Of a stretch of DNA of 64,000 nt, positions 54,704-64,000 are shown piece after piece. Every line of letters begins with the position of its first letter. Positions within the stretch are counted from its first letter, which is position 1. Both the position numbers and the translations under genes were made by a program. The stretch is from Proteus terrae subsp. cibarius (GTDB lineage: Bacteria; Pseudomonadota; Gammaproteobacteria; Enterobacterales; Enterobacteriaceae), in contig NZ_CP047349.1 of assembly GCF_011045835.1 (NCBI RefSeq), forward strand, positions 2,046,001 to 2,110,000, in the 5' to 3' direction. Under the pieces are notes generated by a model, which searched no databases, was not told the origin of the DNA, and worked only from the letters and a program-made list of their open reading frames with translations.

Positions 54704-55533
54704 TGTCATCTCCATTTTTAAGAAAAATAGCGCGTTCGCCTTCTGCATTTATCGGTTTATCGTTGCTTATTTTACTGTTAATTATTGCTATTTTTGCACC
54801 TTGGTTAGCCCCTTACGATCCCAATTGGCAACATGCTGCCCAACGTTTATTAGCACCCAATGCTGAACATTGGCTAGGGACAGATAATTATGGGCGCGAT
54901 ATTCTTTCTCGACTTATTTACGGTACTCGCCCAATGCTAGGTTTAGTGGGGCTGGTCGCGCTTATTACGCTACCTTTAGGGTTATTAATTGGGATCTTAT
55001 CTGGGTATTACGGTGGTTGGACTGAACGTATTTTAATGAGATTCACTGATATTGTGATGTCGATGCCTTCTCTTATTCTCGCCTTCGCCTTTGTCGCAAT
55101 GTTGGGACCTGGTCTACTTAATGGTGCATTAGCACTGGCTTTAACTGCATGGCCGGCTTATGCACGACAATCTCGCAGTGAAATTCAGCATTTACGCAAT
55201 AGTGATTACCTTGCTGCTGCCGAAATGATGGGAATTAAAGGTATCCGACTGTTATGGGGACATATCTTACCGCTATGTTTACCTTCAGCCATTGTGCGTT
55301 TAGCACTGAATTTGGCTGTGATTATTCTCGCAGCAGCCGGATTAGGCTTCCTTGGATTAGGTGCTCGCCCGCCGATGGCGGAATGGGGAGCGATGATCGC
55401 AGAAGGTATGCCCGTTATTTTTGATCAATGGTGGATTGCAGCTATTCCGGGTACGGCAATTTTAATCAGCAGTCTGGCATTTAATTTATTAGGTGATGGA
55501 TTACGTGATGTATTGGGAGATACCCATGAATAA
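54703..55533 (+). CDS. ABC transporter permease (NikC/DppC-like)
   Basis: A 276-residue permease with about six transmembrane segments. APNAEHWLGTDNYGRDILSRLIYG is a class block for the second permease, and YLAAAEMMGIKGIRLLWGHILP is the EAA loop. It overlaps the preceding permease by one base and the following ATPase by eight. Confidence 0.88.
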   Translation: MSSPFLRKIARSPSAFIGLSLLILLLIIAIFAPWLAPYDPNWQHAAQRLLAPNAEHWLGTDNYGRDILSRLIYGTRPMLGLVGLVALITLPLGLLIGILSGYYGGWTERILMRFTDIVMSMPSLILAFAFVAMLGPGLLNGALALALTAWPAYARQSRSEIQHLRNSDYLAAAEMMGIKGIRLLWGHILPLCLPSAIVRLALNLAVIILAAAGLGFLGLGARPPMAEWGAMIAEGMPVIFDQWWIAAIPGTAILISSLAFNLLGDGLRDVLGDTHE

Positions 55534-56362
55534 AACACCATTAATTGAGGTCAATAACCTCTCTATCGATTTTCCAAAGACAAGAGTTGTCAATAATGTC
55601 TCTTTTACTTTGGGTCAAGAACGTTTGGCGGTTGTTGGTGAATCTGGCTCTGGCAAATCAATGACCGCTCGTGCATTAATGGGGCTTGTTCGTCATCCGG
55701 GAAAAGTCAGCGCAGATACACTGAACTTACAGGGAAATAATCTATTAGATTTTTCATCTCGCCAATGGAATAACATCCGCGGTAATACAATTTCAATGGT
55801 ATTACAAGATCCACGCTATGCATTAAATCCTGTAAAAACCATTTATCAGCAAGTAGAAGAAACTGTAAAACAACATCAAAAACTTTCACGCCAAGATAGG
55901 CGTCAACTTATCATCGATACCTTGCTGTCTGTCGGCTTACCTGAACAGAATATTTATCGTTATCCCGGTGAATTATCAGGTGGTATGGGGCAACGAGCAA
56001 TGATAGCGATTGCGCTAATTAATAACCCGACTATTTTAATTGCCGATGAGCCAACATCTGCACTGGATGCTCAGTTACGTCATCAAATCCTTGAACTGAT
56101 CACTACTCAGTGTGAACAGCGTAATATGGGTTTATTACTGATTAGCCATGATTTACCCCTTGTTGCTGAATATTGCGAGCGCGTCATGGTGATGTATCAA
56201 GGCGAGCAAGTTGATGAACTCGATGCTAAAGCGCTACCGACGGCGTCACATCCTTATACACGTACACTTTGGACATGTAGACCTAATGCAAGCACTTATG
56301 GCACTCAATTGCCAGTATTAGATAGAACGCTTAATTTTAAGGGGCTACATCATGTTAATTGA
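55526..56362 (+). CDS. ABC transporter ATPase (NikD/DppD-like)
   Basis: A 278-residue ATPase. The ATG at 55526 has GGGAG 6 bases upstream; an earlier start at 55493 lies deep in the permease gene. Walker A is GESGSGKSM, the ABC signature is LSGGMGQRAMIAIAL and Walker B is ILIADEPTSALD. It lacks the C-terminal cysteine block of OppD/OppF type ATPases. It overlaps the second ATPase gene by 11 bases. Confidence 0.88.
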   Translation: MNKTPLIEVNNLSIDFPKTRVVNNVSFTLGQERLAVVGESGSGKSMTARALMGLVRHPGKVSADTLNLQGNNLLDFSSRQWNNIRGNTISMVLQDPRYALNPVKTIYQQVEETVKQHQKLSRQDRRQLIIDTLLSVGLPEQNIYRYPGELSGGMGQRAMIAIALINNPTILIADEPTSALDAQLRHQILELITTQCEQRNMGLLLISHDLPLVAEYCERVMVMYQGEQVDELDAKALPTASHPYTRTLWTCRPNASTYGTQLPVLDRTLNFKGLHHVN

Positions 56363-57065
56363 TATTCATGATTTACATGTTCAATTTGAACAAGGTAAAC
56401 AAGCAAAGCACGTTGTAAAAGGGATCAATCTACATGTTCAACAAGGCGAAACCTTTAGCTTAATTGGTCGTTCTGGCTGTGGAAAATCGACTGTGTTGCG
56501 CGTGATCGCAGGATTATTGCCTCATTGGCAAGGTGATATATCGCTTTTAGGGCAAAAAATTAAACCTCAACAACGTTTTCAAGGAGCTTTGCGCCGTAAT
56601 ATACAAATGGTGTTTCAAGATCCCTACGCCTCTTTACACCCTCAACACCGTATTGAGCGAGCGTTCTCTGAGCCTTTAAAAATCCACCAAATTCCTTTTG
56701 ATAAAGAGACAATTGAGCAAGCATTAACCCAAGTTGGTTTGCCTGCCGATGTGACGAGTCGTTATCCACATCAACTTTCAGGTGGACAACGTCAACGTGT
56801 CGCCATTGCAAGAGCCCTTTTATTACAACCTCAACTATTACTTTTAGATGAACCAACTTCAGCGCTAGATATGTCAGTACAAGCCGAGATCTTAAATCTG
56901 CTTAACACACTGAAAAAACAGCATAATATGACTTATTTACTTGTCAGCCATGATGCAGATGTTATCGCACATATGTCGGATCGAGCTGCATTAATGGAAA
57001 ATGGTGAATTAACACAACATTACGATCGAGATGCGTTATCAAAAGGGATACATCGTCTTGATTGA
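56352..57065 (+). CDS. ABC transporter ATPase (NikE/DppF-like)
   Basis: A 237-residue ATPase with Walker A GRSGCGKST, signature LSGGQRQRVAIARAL and Walker B LLLLDEPTSALD. It is shorter than OppF, ending just after the D-loop/H-loop region (LLVSHDADVIAHMSDRA), like NikE. Last gene of the operon, followed by a strong terminator. Confidence 0.88.
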   Translation: MLIDIHDLHVQFEQGKQAKHVVKGINLHVQQGETFSLIGRSGCGKSTVLRVIAGLLPHWQGDISLLGQKIKPQQRFQGALRRNIQMVFQDPYASLHPQHRIERAFSEPLKIHQIPFDKETIEQALTQVGLPADVTSRYPHQLSGGQRQRVAIARALLLQPQLLLLDEPTSALDMSVQAEILNLLNTLKKQHNMTYLLVSHDADVIAHMSDRAALMENGELTQHYDRDALSKGIHRLD

Positions 57066-57091
57066 AATAAAAGAGAATAAAAGAAAAGAAC

Positions 57092-57126
57092 CGAGCAGCA
57101 TTACGTTATTAATACTGCTCGTTTTT
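57092..57126 (+). terminator. Terminator of the second ABC operon
   Basis: CGAGCAG and CTGCTCG form the stem (extended by A-T pairs), followed by five T residues, about 30 bases after the last ATPase stop. Confidence 0.8.
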
Positions 57127-57173
57127 AATAGTACTGTTTAGTCGTACCGTTTTTTAATTGTTCTGCGCTGTGT

Positions 57174-57818
57174 TTAAACTAATAAGCCCGGGAAAATAGA
57201 ACGTAATCCGGTCACAATAAATTCAATACCTAACGACATTAATAATAAGCCCATTATACGAGTAACCACGTTAATGCCGGTTTGCCCTAAATATTTCACT
57301 AATAGTGTTGCGCTGCGAAACAGTAACCAACAACAAAATGCAAAAAAGATGCTGGTTGCGGCTAATCCTAAAAAGTTAGTAAAACCTTCCCAACGAGAAC
57401 TCCACACAATACAAGAACTGATTGCTCCAGGTCCGGCCATTAATGGTAATGCTAAAGGCACAACAGCAACACTACTACGTACTGCCGATTCGTTTCGTTC
57501 CTGATTGTTTTGTTTATCTTCTCCTAAACGTCCATTTATCATGGTCATCGCAATAGTAACAATCAGCATTCCCCCTGCTATACGAAACGAGTCGATAGAA
57601 ATACCGAAAATACTCAGTATAGAATCACCGATTAACAGAGAAGAAACTAAAATAATCGCAACGGAGCCATTCGCAATTAAGTTTGTTTTGTTACGCCCTG
57701 CATCAGTTTGATAACTCGTCATACTGATAAAGACAGGCAAAATACCAATTGGGTTTACAATCGCAAAAAGACCGACAAAAAATTTAATATAACCGGATAA
57801 ATCCAGCAGTGACCCCAT
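57174..57818 (-). CDS. ychE: MarC-family inner-membrane protein YchE
   Basis: A 214-residue membrane protein (E. coli YchE: 215) with about six transmembrane segments. Blocks FFVGLFAIVNPIGILPVFISM, GISIDSFRIAGGMLIVTIAM, VVPLALPLMAGPGAISS and TRIMGLLLMSLGIEFIVTGL match E. coli YchE closely. The biochemical role is unknown. In E. coli ychE lies between adhE and oppA; here adhE is the neighbour on the one side and the ABC operon on the other. Confidence 0.92.
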   Translation of the reverse strand: MGSLLDLSGYIKFFVGLFAIVNPIGILPVFISMTSYQTDAGRNKTNLIANGSVAIILVSSLLIGDSILSIFGISIDSFRIAGGMLIVTIAMTMINGRLGEDKQNNQERNESAVRSSVAVVPLALPLMAGPGAISSCIVWSSRWEGFTNFLGLAATSIFFAFCCWLLFRSATLLVKYLGQTGINVVTRIMGLLLMSLGIEFIVTGLRSIFPGLLV

Positions 57819-58332
57819 GAAAAGCCCCTTCTTGGCTAATAAACATGCGAATTATTCTATAAAAGATAGAGTAACTCCAAAAAATGCGCGTTACTTTAAA
57901 TCAATAAACCAGTTAATTCTATTAGTTAACAAGTTTTTACCTAAAATATTCTCTTGTAAACCGATCAAAACCTAGTGGTTTAATTTTATATCGAAATAAA
58001 CTATACGACAAAAAAATCGTTGAACATTTATCACATATAAGAATCATTCTCATAAATAGCCATGCTGAAAGGTGTCAGCTTGCTAATTTTGTGATATATA
58101 TCACGTTAATTAATTAGAAAGATGGTAAGCTGTTATCATTCGAAAAAAGAGGGTTACTTCGAAAATATATTTACCTTTATTATTGTTTTTTTTAAGTTTT
58201 TTAAGCAAATTATGCCCTCTAATAATTATTACTGAAATAAGCACATTATCATCTATCTAGGCTATTCTTATTACATGTGATGAAAACGGCTAATTTGCTT
58301 AAAAAATTTAACATTTTATCAGGAGTCTCTTT
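57819..58332. other. Regulatory region between ychE and adhE
   Basis: About 510 bases that hold the divergent promoters of ychE and adhE. A CRP-like site at 58090-58105 (TGTGATATATATCACG, i.e. TGTGA-N6-TCACG) and a weak Fur-like palindrome at 58036-58054 were seen. The region also contains A/T tracts. adhE begins after AGGAG, 7 bases upstream of the ATG. Confidence 0.5.
58090..58105. promoter_or_regulatory. CRP-like site upstream of adhE
   Basis: TGTGATATATATCACG fits the CRP consensus TGTGA-N6-TCACA except at the last base, and lies about 230 bases before the adhE start. Activation by cAMP-CRP is possible; it is not the only expected control for adhE. Confidence 0.5.
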
Positions 58333-60999
58333 ATGTCTGTAACTAACGTTACTGAACTCAATGATTTGGTTGCTCGTGTAAAAAAAGCTCAACGTGAATT
58401 TGCTAACTTCTCTCAAGAACAAGTTGATGCTATTTTCCGTGCAGCTGCATTAGCTGCCGCTGATGCCCGTATTCCCCTTGCAAAATTGGCTGTTAAAGAG
58501 TCTGGTATGGGTATCGTTGAAGATAAAGTAATTAAAAACCACTTTGCTTCTGAGTATATCTACAATGCGTATAAAGACGAAAAAACCTGCGGGATCTTAT
58601 CTGAAGATCTGACTTACGGCACAATAACCATCGCTGAACCTATTGGGATCATCTGTGGTATCGTACCAACAACTAACCCAACTTCTACTGCGATTTTTAA
58701 AGCATTAATTAGCTTAAAAACACGTAATGGTATTATCTTCTCTCCACACCCTCGTGCAAAAGAAGCGACAAACCGTGCTGCTGAAATCGTCTTAAATGCG
58801 GCTATCGCAGCAGGCGCACCAAAAGATATTATCGGTTGGATTGATGAGCCTTCAGTCGCTCTATCTAACGCATTAATGCACCATGATGATATTAACCTGA
58901 TCTTAGCGACAGGTGGTCCAGGCATGGTTAAAGCAGCGTATAGTTCTGGTAAACCAGCTATCGGTGTTGGCGCAGGTAATACGCCAGTTGTTATTGATGA
59001 CTCTGCTGATATCAAACGTGCAGTGGCTTCAATCTTAATGTCGAAAACTTTCGATAACGGCGTAATTTGTGCGTCAGAGCAATCCGTTATCGTTGTTGAC
59101 AGCATTTATAAACAAGTTCGTGAACGTTTCTCTACTCACGGCGGTTACATGCTGACAGGTAAAGAATTAAAAGCTGTTCAAGATATCATCTTAAAAGACG
59201 GTAACTTAAACGCAGCTATTGTGGGCCAACCTGCAACAAAAATTGCTGAAATGGCCGGCATTGAAGTACCCGTAAATACCAAAATTTTAATTGGTGAAGT
59301 AAAAGAAACAACCGAAGCTGAGCCGTTTGCTCACGAGAAATTATCTCCACTATTAGCAATGTATCATGCTCAATCATTTGAAGATGCAGTACTAAAAGCT
59401 GAAAAATTAGTTGAGATGGGTGGTATCGGTCATACTTCATGCTTATATACAGACCAAGATAACTGCCCTGAACATGTTGCCTACTTCGGCGACAAGATGA
59501 AAACATCTCGTATTTTAATCAATACTCCAGCATCTCAAGGTGGTATTGGTGACTTATACAACTTTAAACTTGCTCCTTCTCTAACATTAGGTTGTGGTTC
59601 ATGGGGTGGTAACTCCATTTCTGAAAACGTAGGGCCAAAACACCTTATCAACACTAAAACCGTGGCGAAAAGAGCAGAAAATATGTTGTGGCATAAACTT
59701 CCTAAATCTATTTACTTCCGCCGTGGTTGTTTACCTATCGCACTGGAAGAGATTGCGACTGATGGTAAAAAACGTGCCTTTATCGTGACCGATGGTTTCT
59801 TATTCAACAATGGTTATGTTGATGAAGTCACTCGTGTACTGAAAAAATTTGGTGTTGAAACAGAAGTTTTCTTTGAAGTTGAAGCAGATCCAACATTAAG
59901 CGTTGTGCGTAAAGGCGCGGAACAGATGAACAGCTTTAAACCTGATGTGATCATCGCATTAGGTGGTGGTTCACCAATGGATGCTGCAAAAATCATGTGG
60001 GTTATGTATGAACATCCAGAAACTCACTTCGAAGAATTAGCATTACGCTTTATGGATATCCGTAAACGTATTTACAAATTCCCGAAAATGGGTGTGAAAG
60101 CACAGATGGTTGCTATCACAACAACATCAGGTACTGGTTCTGAAGTAACACCATTTGCAGTAGTAACTGATGATGAAACAGGTCAGAAATACCCATTAGC
60201 AGACTATGCATTAACACCAGATATGGCTATCGTTGATGCAAACCTTGTTATGAATATGCCTAAATCTCTGTGTGCATTTGGTGGTTTAGATGCTGTAACT
60301 CACGCATTAGAAGCTTACGTTTCTGTATTAGCAAACGAATATTCTGATGGACAAGCACTGCAAGCATTAAAATTACTGAAAGAATATCTGCCTGCAAGTT
60401 ATCATGAAGGTGCTAAAAACCCTGTTGCTCGTGAGCGTGTTCATAACGCAGCAACTATTGCAGGTATCGCTTTTGCTAACGCATTCTTGGGTGTTTGTCA
60501 CTCAATGGCGCATAAATTAGGCTCTGAGTTCCATATTCCTCACGGTTTAGCTAATGCGTTATTAATTTCAAACGTTATTCGTTATAACGCTAATGACAAC
60601 CCAACCAAACAAACTGCATTTAGCCAATACGACCGCCCTCAAGCACGCCGTCGTTATGCAGAAATTGCCGACCATTTAGAACTTTCAGCACCGGGTGACC
60701 GTACTGCTGCTAAAATTGAGAAATTATTAGCTTGGTTAGAAGAAATGAAATCTTCCTTAGGAATTCCATCCTCTATTCGTGAAGCTGGCGTTCAAGAAAG
60801 TGATTTCTTAGCAAGAGTTGATAAATTATCTGAAGATGCGTTTGACGATCAGTGTACTGGTGCTAACCCACGTTACCCACTGATCTCTGAATTAAAACAA
60901 CTGTTATTAGATTCTTACTACGGTCGTGAATTTAATGAACACCCCGTTGTTGAAGTGAAAGAAGAGACAAAACCTGCTAAAAAAAGCAGTAAAAAATAA
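58333..60999 (+). CDS. adhE: Bifunctional acetaldehyde-CoA/alcohol dehydrogenase AdhE
   Basis: An 888-residue fermentative enzyme (E. coli 891) converting acetyl-CoA to acetaldehyde and then ethanol, regenerating NAD anaerobically. N-terminal aldehyde dehydrogenase domain (about 1-440; catalytic Cys in NGVICASEQSVIV) and C-terminal iron-dependent alcohol dehydrogenase domain (about 450-870; ALGGGSPMDAAKIMW and HSMAHKLGSEFHIPHGLANA with iron-binding His). AdhE forms spirosome filaments. Both domains look intact. Confidence 0.96.
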   Translation: MSVTNVTELNDLVARVKKAQREFANFSQEQVDAIFRAAALAAADARIPLAKLAVKESGMGIVEDKVIKNHFASEYIYNAYKDEKTCGILSEDLTYGTITIAEPIGIICGIVPTTNPTSTAIFKALISLKTRNGIIFSPHPRAKEATNRAAEIVLNAAIAAGAPKDIIGWIDEPSVALSNALMHHDDINLILATGGPGMVKAAYSSGKPAIGVGAGNTPVVIDDSADIKRAVASILMSKTFDNGVICASEQSVIVVDSIYKQVRERFSTHGGYMLTGKELKAVQDIILKDGNLNAAIVGQPATKIAEMAGIEVPVNTKILIGEVKETTEAEPFAHEKLSPLLAMYHAQSFEDAVLKAEKLVEMGGIGHTSCLYTDQDNCPEHVAYFGDKMKTSRILINTPASQGGIGDLYNFKLAPSLTLGCGSWGGNSISENVGPKHLINTKTVAKRAENMLWHKLPKSIYFRRGCLPIALEEIATDGKKRAFIVTDGFLFNNGYVDEVTRVLKKFGVETEVFFEVEADPTLSVVRKGAEQMNSFKPDVIIALGGGSPMDAAKIMWVMYEHPETHFEELALRFMDIRKRIYKFPKMGVKAQMVAITTTSGTGSEVTPFAVVTDDETGQKYPLADYALTPDMAIVDANLVMNMPKSLCAFGGLDAVTHALEAYVSVLANEYSDGQALQALKLLKEYLPASYHEGAKNPVARERVHNAATIAGIAFANAFLGVCHSMAHKLGSEFHIPHGLANALLISNVIRYNANDNPTKQTAFSQYDRPQARRRYAEIADHLELSAPGDRTAAKIEKLLAWLEEMKSSLGIPSSIREAGVQESDFLARVDKLSEDAFDDQCTGANPRYPLISELKQLLLDSYYGREFNEHPVVEVKEETKPAKKSSKK

Positions 61000-61054
61000 T
61001 CGAAACACGCTGTGTTAGTATGATCCTCAATATTTCGGTTATTTGTTCTTAAAT

Positions 61055-61085
61055 AAACACCCAGTCTTATGGCTGGGTGTTTTTT
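61055..61085 (+). terminator. Terminator of adhE
   Basis: AAACACCCAG pairs perfectly with CTGGGTGTTT around an 8-base loop and runs into further T residues. Confidence 0.88.
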
Positions 61086-62097
61086 ATGGTTTCTTACTTA
61101 TCTATATTATTCTATATACACTTTGCTACTGATTTTTAAGATTGAGAAGTTAGTCGCAATAAGTCATTATTTAGTCATAAACTATAAGTACTTACACTTA
61201 GTTAGTGGGTTTTATTTTTACTATAAAAACAGTGCCTTTCTTTATATGTTTATAATTGGCTCTAAAAAAGGCGCTGAGCAACTTATCTCTTAAGTAGCAT
61301 CATTGCATTACCACATTATAGAAAATGCCTTACGAGTGATTACAGAGTGCATCAAACTCTCCTCCTCTTTCATTAGTTAGTATAATTATTTCACTCTTAC
61401 CTTATTTACCTCATAAAATGACTATAACGAAATGTTATTTGAAACAAACGTGTTCACGTTACGATTTGCAATCGTACTTTTATTCTTATCTGATAAAAAA
61501 TAAATAGACTTAATCATATTGATTATTAATTAGTGCTCAAAATATAGAAATATAAATATTTTATATCTCTAGTTATCTTGGTTTTATAAGAAACATAGTT
61601 TCAATAAAATATTATCAAAATGAGGTTTGTTAGTTTGAGTCAGCTAAAGTAATAACGTAATAAAGGTCGCTATTTGTACATTCTACTTGAAAATTACTCC
61701 TTTAGGAGTATGAAAGAAGCCTGTTTATCCGTATTAACAGGCATCAAGTGAAGTATTTTATTTATTCAATAACAACTTAAGCACCCTATAATCGGCATCT
61801 ATAAAACTCGATATAAATGTTTCATTATACCAACCATAGATAAAGGAAATATTTTTTAGTATTTTATGACTATCTTTATTCAATTTTATTAAACTATGAA
61901 CAATATAAATGCATCAAATGTCTTTCTCTCTTATCATTTGTAAAAAACAATATCGACATCACAAAACAAACACCTTACGTATATTTGATTATGTCTTTTT
62001 TGATTAATGATAATGAAATCGATGAAATAAATAAATTTTCCCATAAAAAAATAACATATCTTCACAGAGGAAAATCAACCCCACCGCAATTTGATAT
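61086..62097. other. Long gene-poor region between adhE and tdk
   Basis: About 1 kb without a believable gene. The plus-strand frame at 61069-61293 is low complexity and lies in a terminator. A hairpin (GCCTGTT with AACAGGC) sits at 61719-61742, and a small perfect palindrome ACTCCTTTAGGAGT at 61696-61709. No conserved small RNA was recognised. Confidence 0.45.
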
Positions 62098-62122
62098 AAA
62101 AAAAGCCAATTAATTGGCTAAA
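62098..62122 (-). terminator. Terminator-like hairpin downstream of tdk
   Basis: AGCCAATTAATTGGCT, a 16-base perfect palindrome, is preceded by A residues (62098-62103) that give a T-run on the minus strand. It lies about 120 bases after the tdk stop. A weaker stem (CCCTCTTT with AAAGAGGG, 62192-62225) is closer. Confidence 0.6.
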
Positions 62123-62237
62123 ATTTAAAAATATATAAACATTTTTTAGTATTACGTAATATAACATTTTATTTGAATTCTTATTTCATCCCCCTCTTTC
62201 ACCCTTGAAAATTAGTAAAAGAGGGAAAATGAAAAGG

Positions 62238-62834
62238 TTACTCTTGTTCAATACACCCTTTTAGCGTTGCCTGCGTATAATGCTTACGGCAGACTGAAAC
62301 ATATTTTTCATTTCCACCAATTTCAACTTGAGCACCATCACTTAGTACATTTCCTTTATCATCTAAGCGTAATACTTTATTCGCCTTTCTACCGCAGTAA
62401 CATACTGTTTTAAGTTCTACGAGCTTATCAGCCCATGCTAATAAATAAGCACTACCAGTAAATAACTCACCTCTAAAATCCGTTCTTAGCCCATATGTAA
62501 GAACGGGAATATCATAGGTATCCGTTATTTCACAAAGTTGTTCGACATGTGCCTTACTTAAAAATTGGCACTCATCAATCAATACACAGTGAATAGGCTG
62601 TTTGTTATGCTCAGCAACAATAACATCACGAATATTCATATCATCACTAAAGAGTAATGCATCCGCACTTAGTCCTATTCTTGAGCTAATCTTTCCCTTT
62701 GCAAAGCGTGTATCAATAGCCGCGGTGAAAATCAATGTGCGCATTCCTCGTTCATTATAGTTATATGAGGATTGCAATAAAGATGTTGATTTTCCAGCAT
62801 TCATGGCTGAATAATAAAAGTAAAGCTGAGCCAT
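62238..62834 (-). CDS. tdk: Thymidine kinase
   Basis: Tdk phosphorylates thymidine (salvage). The 198 residues match the type II thymidine kinases: P-loop MNAGKST at residues 11-17, Walker B LIDECQF near 86-92, the lasso/zinc cysteines CYCGRK and VCRKHY near the C-terminus, and [19 protein letters not shown] precedes the ATG. tdk lies beside hns, as in E. coli. Confidence 0.94.
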   Translation of the reverse strand: MAQLYFYYSAMNAGKSTSLLQSSYNYNERGMRTLIFTAAIDTRFAKGKISSRIGLSADALLFSDDMNIRDVIVAEHNKQPIHCVLIDECQFLSKAHVEQLCEITDTYDIPVLTYGLRTDFRGELFTGSAYLLAWADKLVELKTVCYCGRKANKVLRLDDKGNVLSDGAQVEIGGNEKYVSVCRKHYTQATLKGCIEQE

Positions 62835-63343
62835 CAGCTCTCTCCTTAAATAGTGTTTATTTTCACGAGCGACAGTCTAACATAAACAATCTACAAGTTA
62901 TCCATAACAAGTATTTATTACCTTTATTTCTATTCTAGATATACCATCGAAAGATGAAGTTCGTTGTTAATGCTAATTTTTGCTTAAAAAATAAATAGCT
63001 TTAATAAGTACTTAACATATTTAAACACACCTTGATATACCTTTATTAAAGTATGAAAGTTAGTCCGATTCCATTTTTAGAAAAAAGTCCGTTATTATAA
63101 AAAAATGAACAAAGCTTTCTATTCTTTAGCATTAGGGCTATCATCAGTTAAAAGATGCATTTCCTTACTAATATTTCCTTTATTGACTAAAGATACCTCT
63201 ACTTTTATTATTTTTTTCGTTGAGAAATTAGTTTAAAAAAAAGAAATTTTACGTAAGGTTTGTATTTAGGTATTGCAGAAATTTAAATAGCAATCTATTA
63301 TTAGTATTACATCAGCCAACAACATTTATTTGAGACCAGGAAA
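62835..63343. other. Regulatory region between tdk and hns
   Basis: About 510 bases with divergent promoters for tdk and hns. It is AT-rich with repeated A/T tracts, fitting H-NS autoregulation. No gene seen; I could not mark precise promoters. Confidence 0.5.
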
Positions 63344-63748
63344 ATGAGCGAATCTTTAAAAATATTAAATAACATCCGTACTCTCCGCGCACAAGCAAGA
63401 GAAACTTCTTTAGAAACTTTAGAAGAAATGCTGGAGAAACTCGAAGTTGTCGTTAATGAGCGTCGTGAAGAATTCTCATTAGAAAAAGCAGCTGAAGAAG
63501 AACGTATTCAGAAATTACAAAAATACCGTGAAATGTTAGAAGAAGCCGGTATTGATCCAACAGACTTACTTGAAGCAAGTGCTGTTAATAAAACTGGCCG
63601 TGCTAAACGCGCAGCTCGCCCAGCTAAATACTCTTACGTTGATGAAAATGGTGAAACTAAAACTTGGACAGGCCAAGGTCGTACACCAGCTGTAATCAAA
63701 CGTGCTATTGATGAAGAAGGCAAATCATTAGACGATTTCCTGCTGTAA
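63344..63748 (+). CDS. hns: H-NS, nucleoid-associated transcriptional silencer
   Basis: A 134-residue DNA-binding protein (E. coli 137) that silences AT-rich DNA, including horizontally acquired genes and fimbrial clusters. The N-terminal coiled-coil oligomerisation region covers about residues 1-65, and the C-terminal DNA-binding motif [12 protein letters not shown] contains the AT-hook-like QGR (residues 111-113). AGGAAA precedes the ATG. Its adjacent partner tdk is conserved in enterics. Confidence 0.95.
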   Translation: MSESLKILNNIRTLRAQARETSLETLEEMLEKLEVVVNERREEFSLEKAAEEERIQKLQKYREMLEEAGIDPTDLLEASAVNKTGRAKRAARPAKYSYVDENGETKTWTGQGRTPAVIKRAIDEEGKSLDDFLL

Positions 63749-63770
63749 TTTAAGTCAATACTCTATTTGA

Positions 63771-63803
63771 AATACCCTTTTAATTATTTAAAAGGGTATT
63801 TTC
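63771..63803 (+). terminator. Terminator of hns
   Basis: AATACCCTTTTAA pairs perfectly with TTAAAAGGGTATT around a 4-base loop, followed by TTTTC. It lies 22 bases after the hns stop. Confidence 0.85.
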
Positions 63804-63926
63804 TTGTTTACCTCATTTAATTAAACAAGCGTTTAATTTTAATATGTGCTGATGTTGTTTGTATTAGATGTCGGTAAGCAAAAATAAAAAATGTAATAAC
63901 TGCGTTATTTATTTTTATTTATAATG

Positions 63927-63954
63927 AAAAAGGAGCTTTTATAGCTCCTTTTTT
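63927..63954. terminator. Second strong terminator beyond hns
   Basis: AAAAGGAGCT and AGCTCCTTTT form a clean stem with a T-run on the plus strand and A-run before it. It may terminate a converging gene lying beyond the window. Confidence 0.65.
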
Positions 63955-64000
63955 CTTTGATTTAATTAAACTAATACTATTAATTTTTATAATAACTTAA

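Noticed and set aside
52015..57065. Assignment of the second ABC operon as the nickel transporter nikABCDE
   Set aside because: Gene order and sizes fit, but the binding protein has no diagnostic nickel-binding features I could verify, and dipeptide-type systems share the layout.
58036..58054. Fur box in the adhE promoter region
   Set aside because: Only about 11 of 15 compared positions match and the location is far from the adhE start, so it is kept as a weak note rather than as a feature.
58614..59105. A 163-codon antisense frame inside adhE
   Set aside because: Shadow of the strongly coding adhE sequence on the other strand.
61069..61293. A 74-codon plus-strand frame after adhE
   Set aside because: It starts inside the adhE terminator and reads as low-complexity AT-rich sequence.

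Overview
The window looks like chromosomal DNA from a Proteus-type member of the Morganellaceae (Gammaproteobacteria). Base composition is low in GC, housekeeping proteins (HemB, AdhE, Tdk, H-NS, PhoH, YecF, YjjP/YjjB, YchE) are close to their enteric counterparts, and there are two chaperone/usher fimbrial clusters, one with an MrpJ-like regulator, a Proteus hallmark. The species cannot be settled from the sequence alone. No tRNA, rRNA, CRISPR array, prophage or intact insertion sequence was seen. The assignment rests on recalled protein families, not on database searches.

Layout. 1-0.98 kb: a siderophore-interacting protein behind a Fur-like site. 1.0-6.7 kb: fimbrial cluster 1 on the minus strand (pilin, chaperone, usher, two-domain tip adhesin, second chaperone). 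7.1-8.2 kb: phoH with a Pho box and an unusual structured leader. 8.3-19.1 kb: small housekeeping genes (an isoprenylcysteine-methyltransferase-like protein, endA with an extra C-terminal domain, yjjP/yjjB, a Fur-site-preceded unknown gene, two UspF-like proteins flanking a membrane protein, a NAD(P)H-hydrate dehydratase, yecF, hemB, a HIT protein, a small tyrosine phosphatase). Three tandem 125-bp palindromic repeats lie just upstream of hemB and a shorter relative lies just downstream. 19.4-22 kb: codBA with a PurR box. 22.3-28.4 kb: the choline-to-betaine locus betIBA with divergent betT and a BetI-type operator. 28.4-31.5 kb: a LysE-family exporter, a LysR regulator and a Tat-signal aminotransferase. 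31.5-38.2 kb: fimbrial cluster 2 plus the MrpJ-like regulator.

39-46.5 kb holds oppABCDF and a second, tandem oppA paralogue. 47.1-51.4 kb is nirB-nirD-cysG under a perfect FNR site, lacking nirC. 51.7-52.0 kb is a MITE-like element with terminal inverted repeats, directly in front of a second five-gene peptide/nickel-type ABC transporter (52-57 kb). 57.2-63.8 kb is ychE, adhE, tdk and hns, which in E. coli K-12 sit beside oppABCDF. The cysG-nir and second ABC blocks therefore appear to separate a conserved enteric neighbourhood.

Themes: nutrient uptake (peptides, cytosine, choline), anaerobic metabolism (AdhE, Nir), surface adhesion, and stress or starvation responses (PhoH, Usp, betaine). 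The items most worth a second look are the phoH leader, the repeat elements, the Tat-exported aminotransferase, the unknown Fur-site gene and the non-canonical fimbrial layouts.
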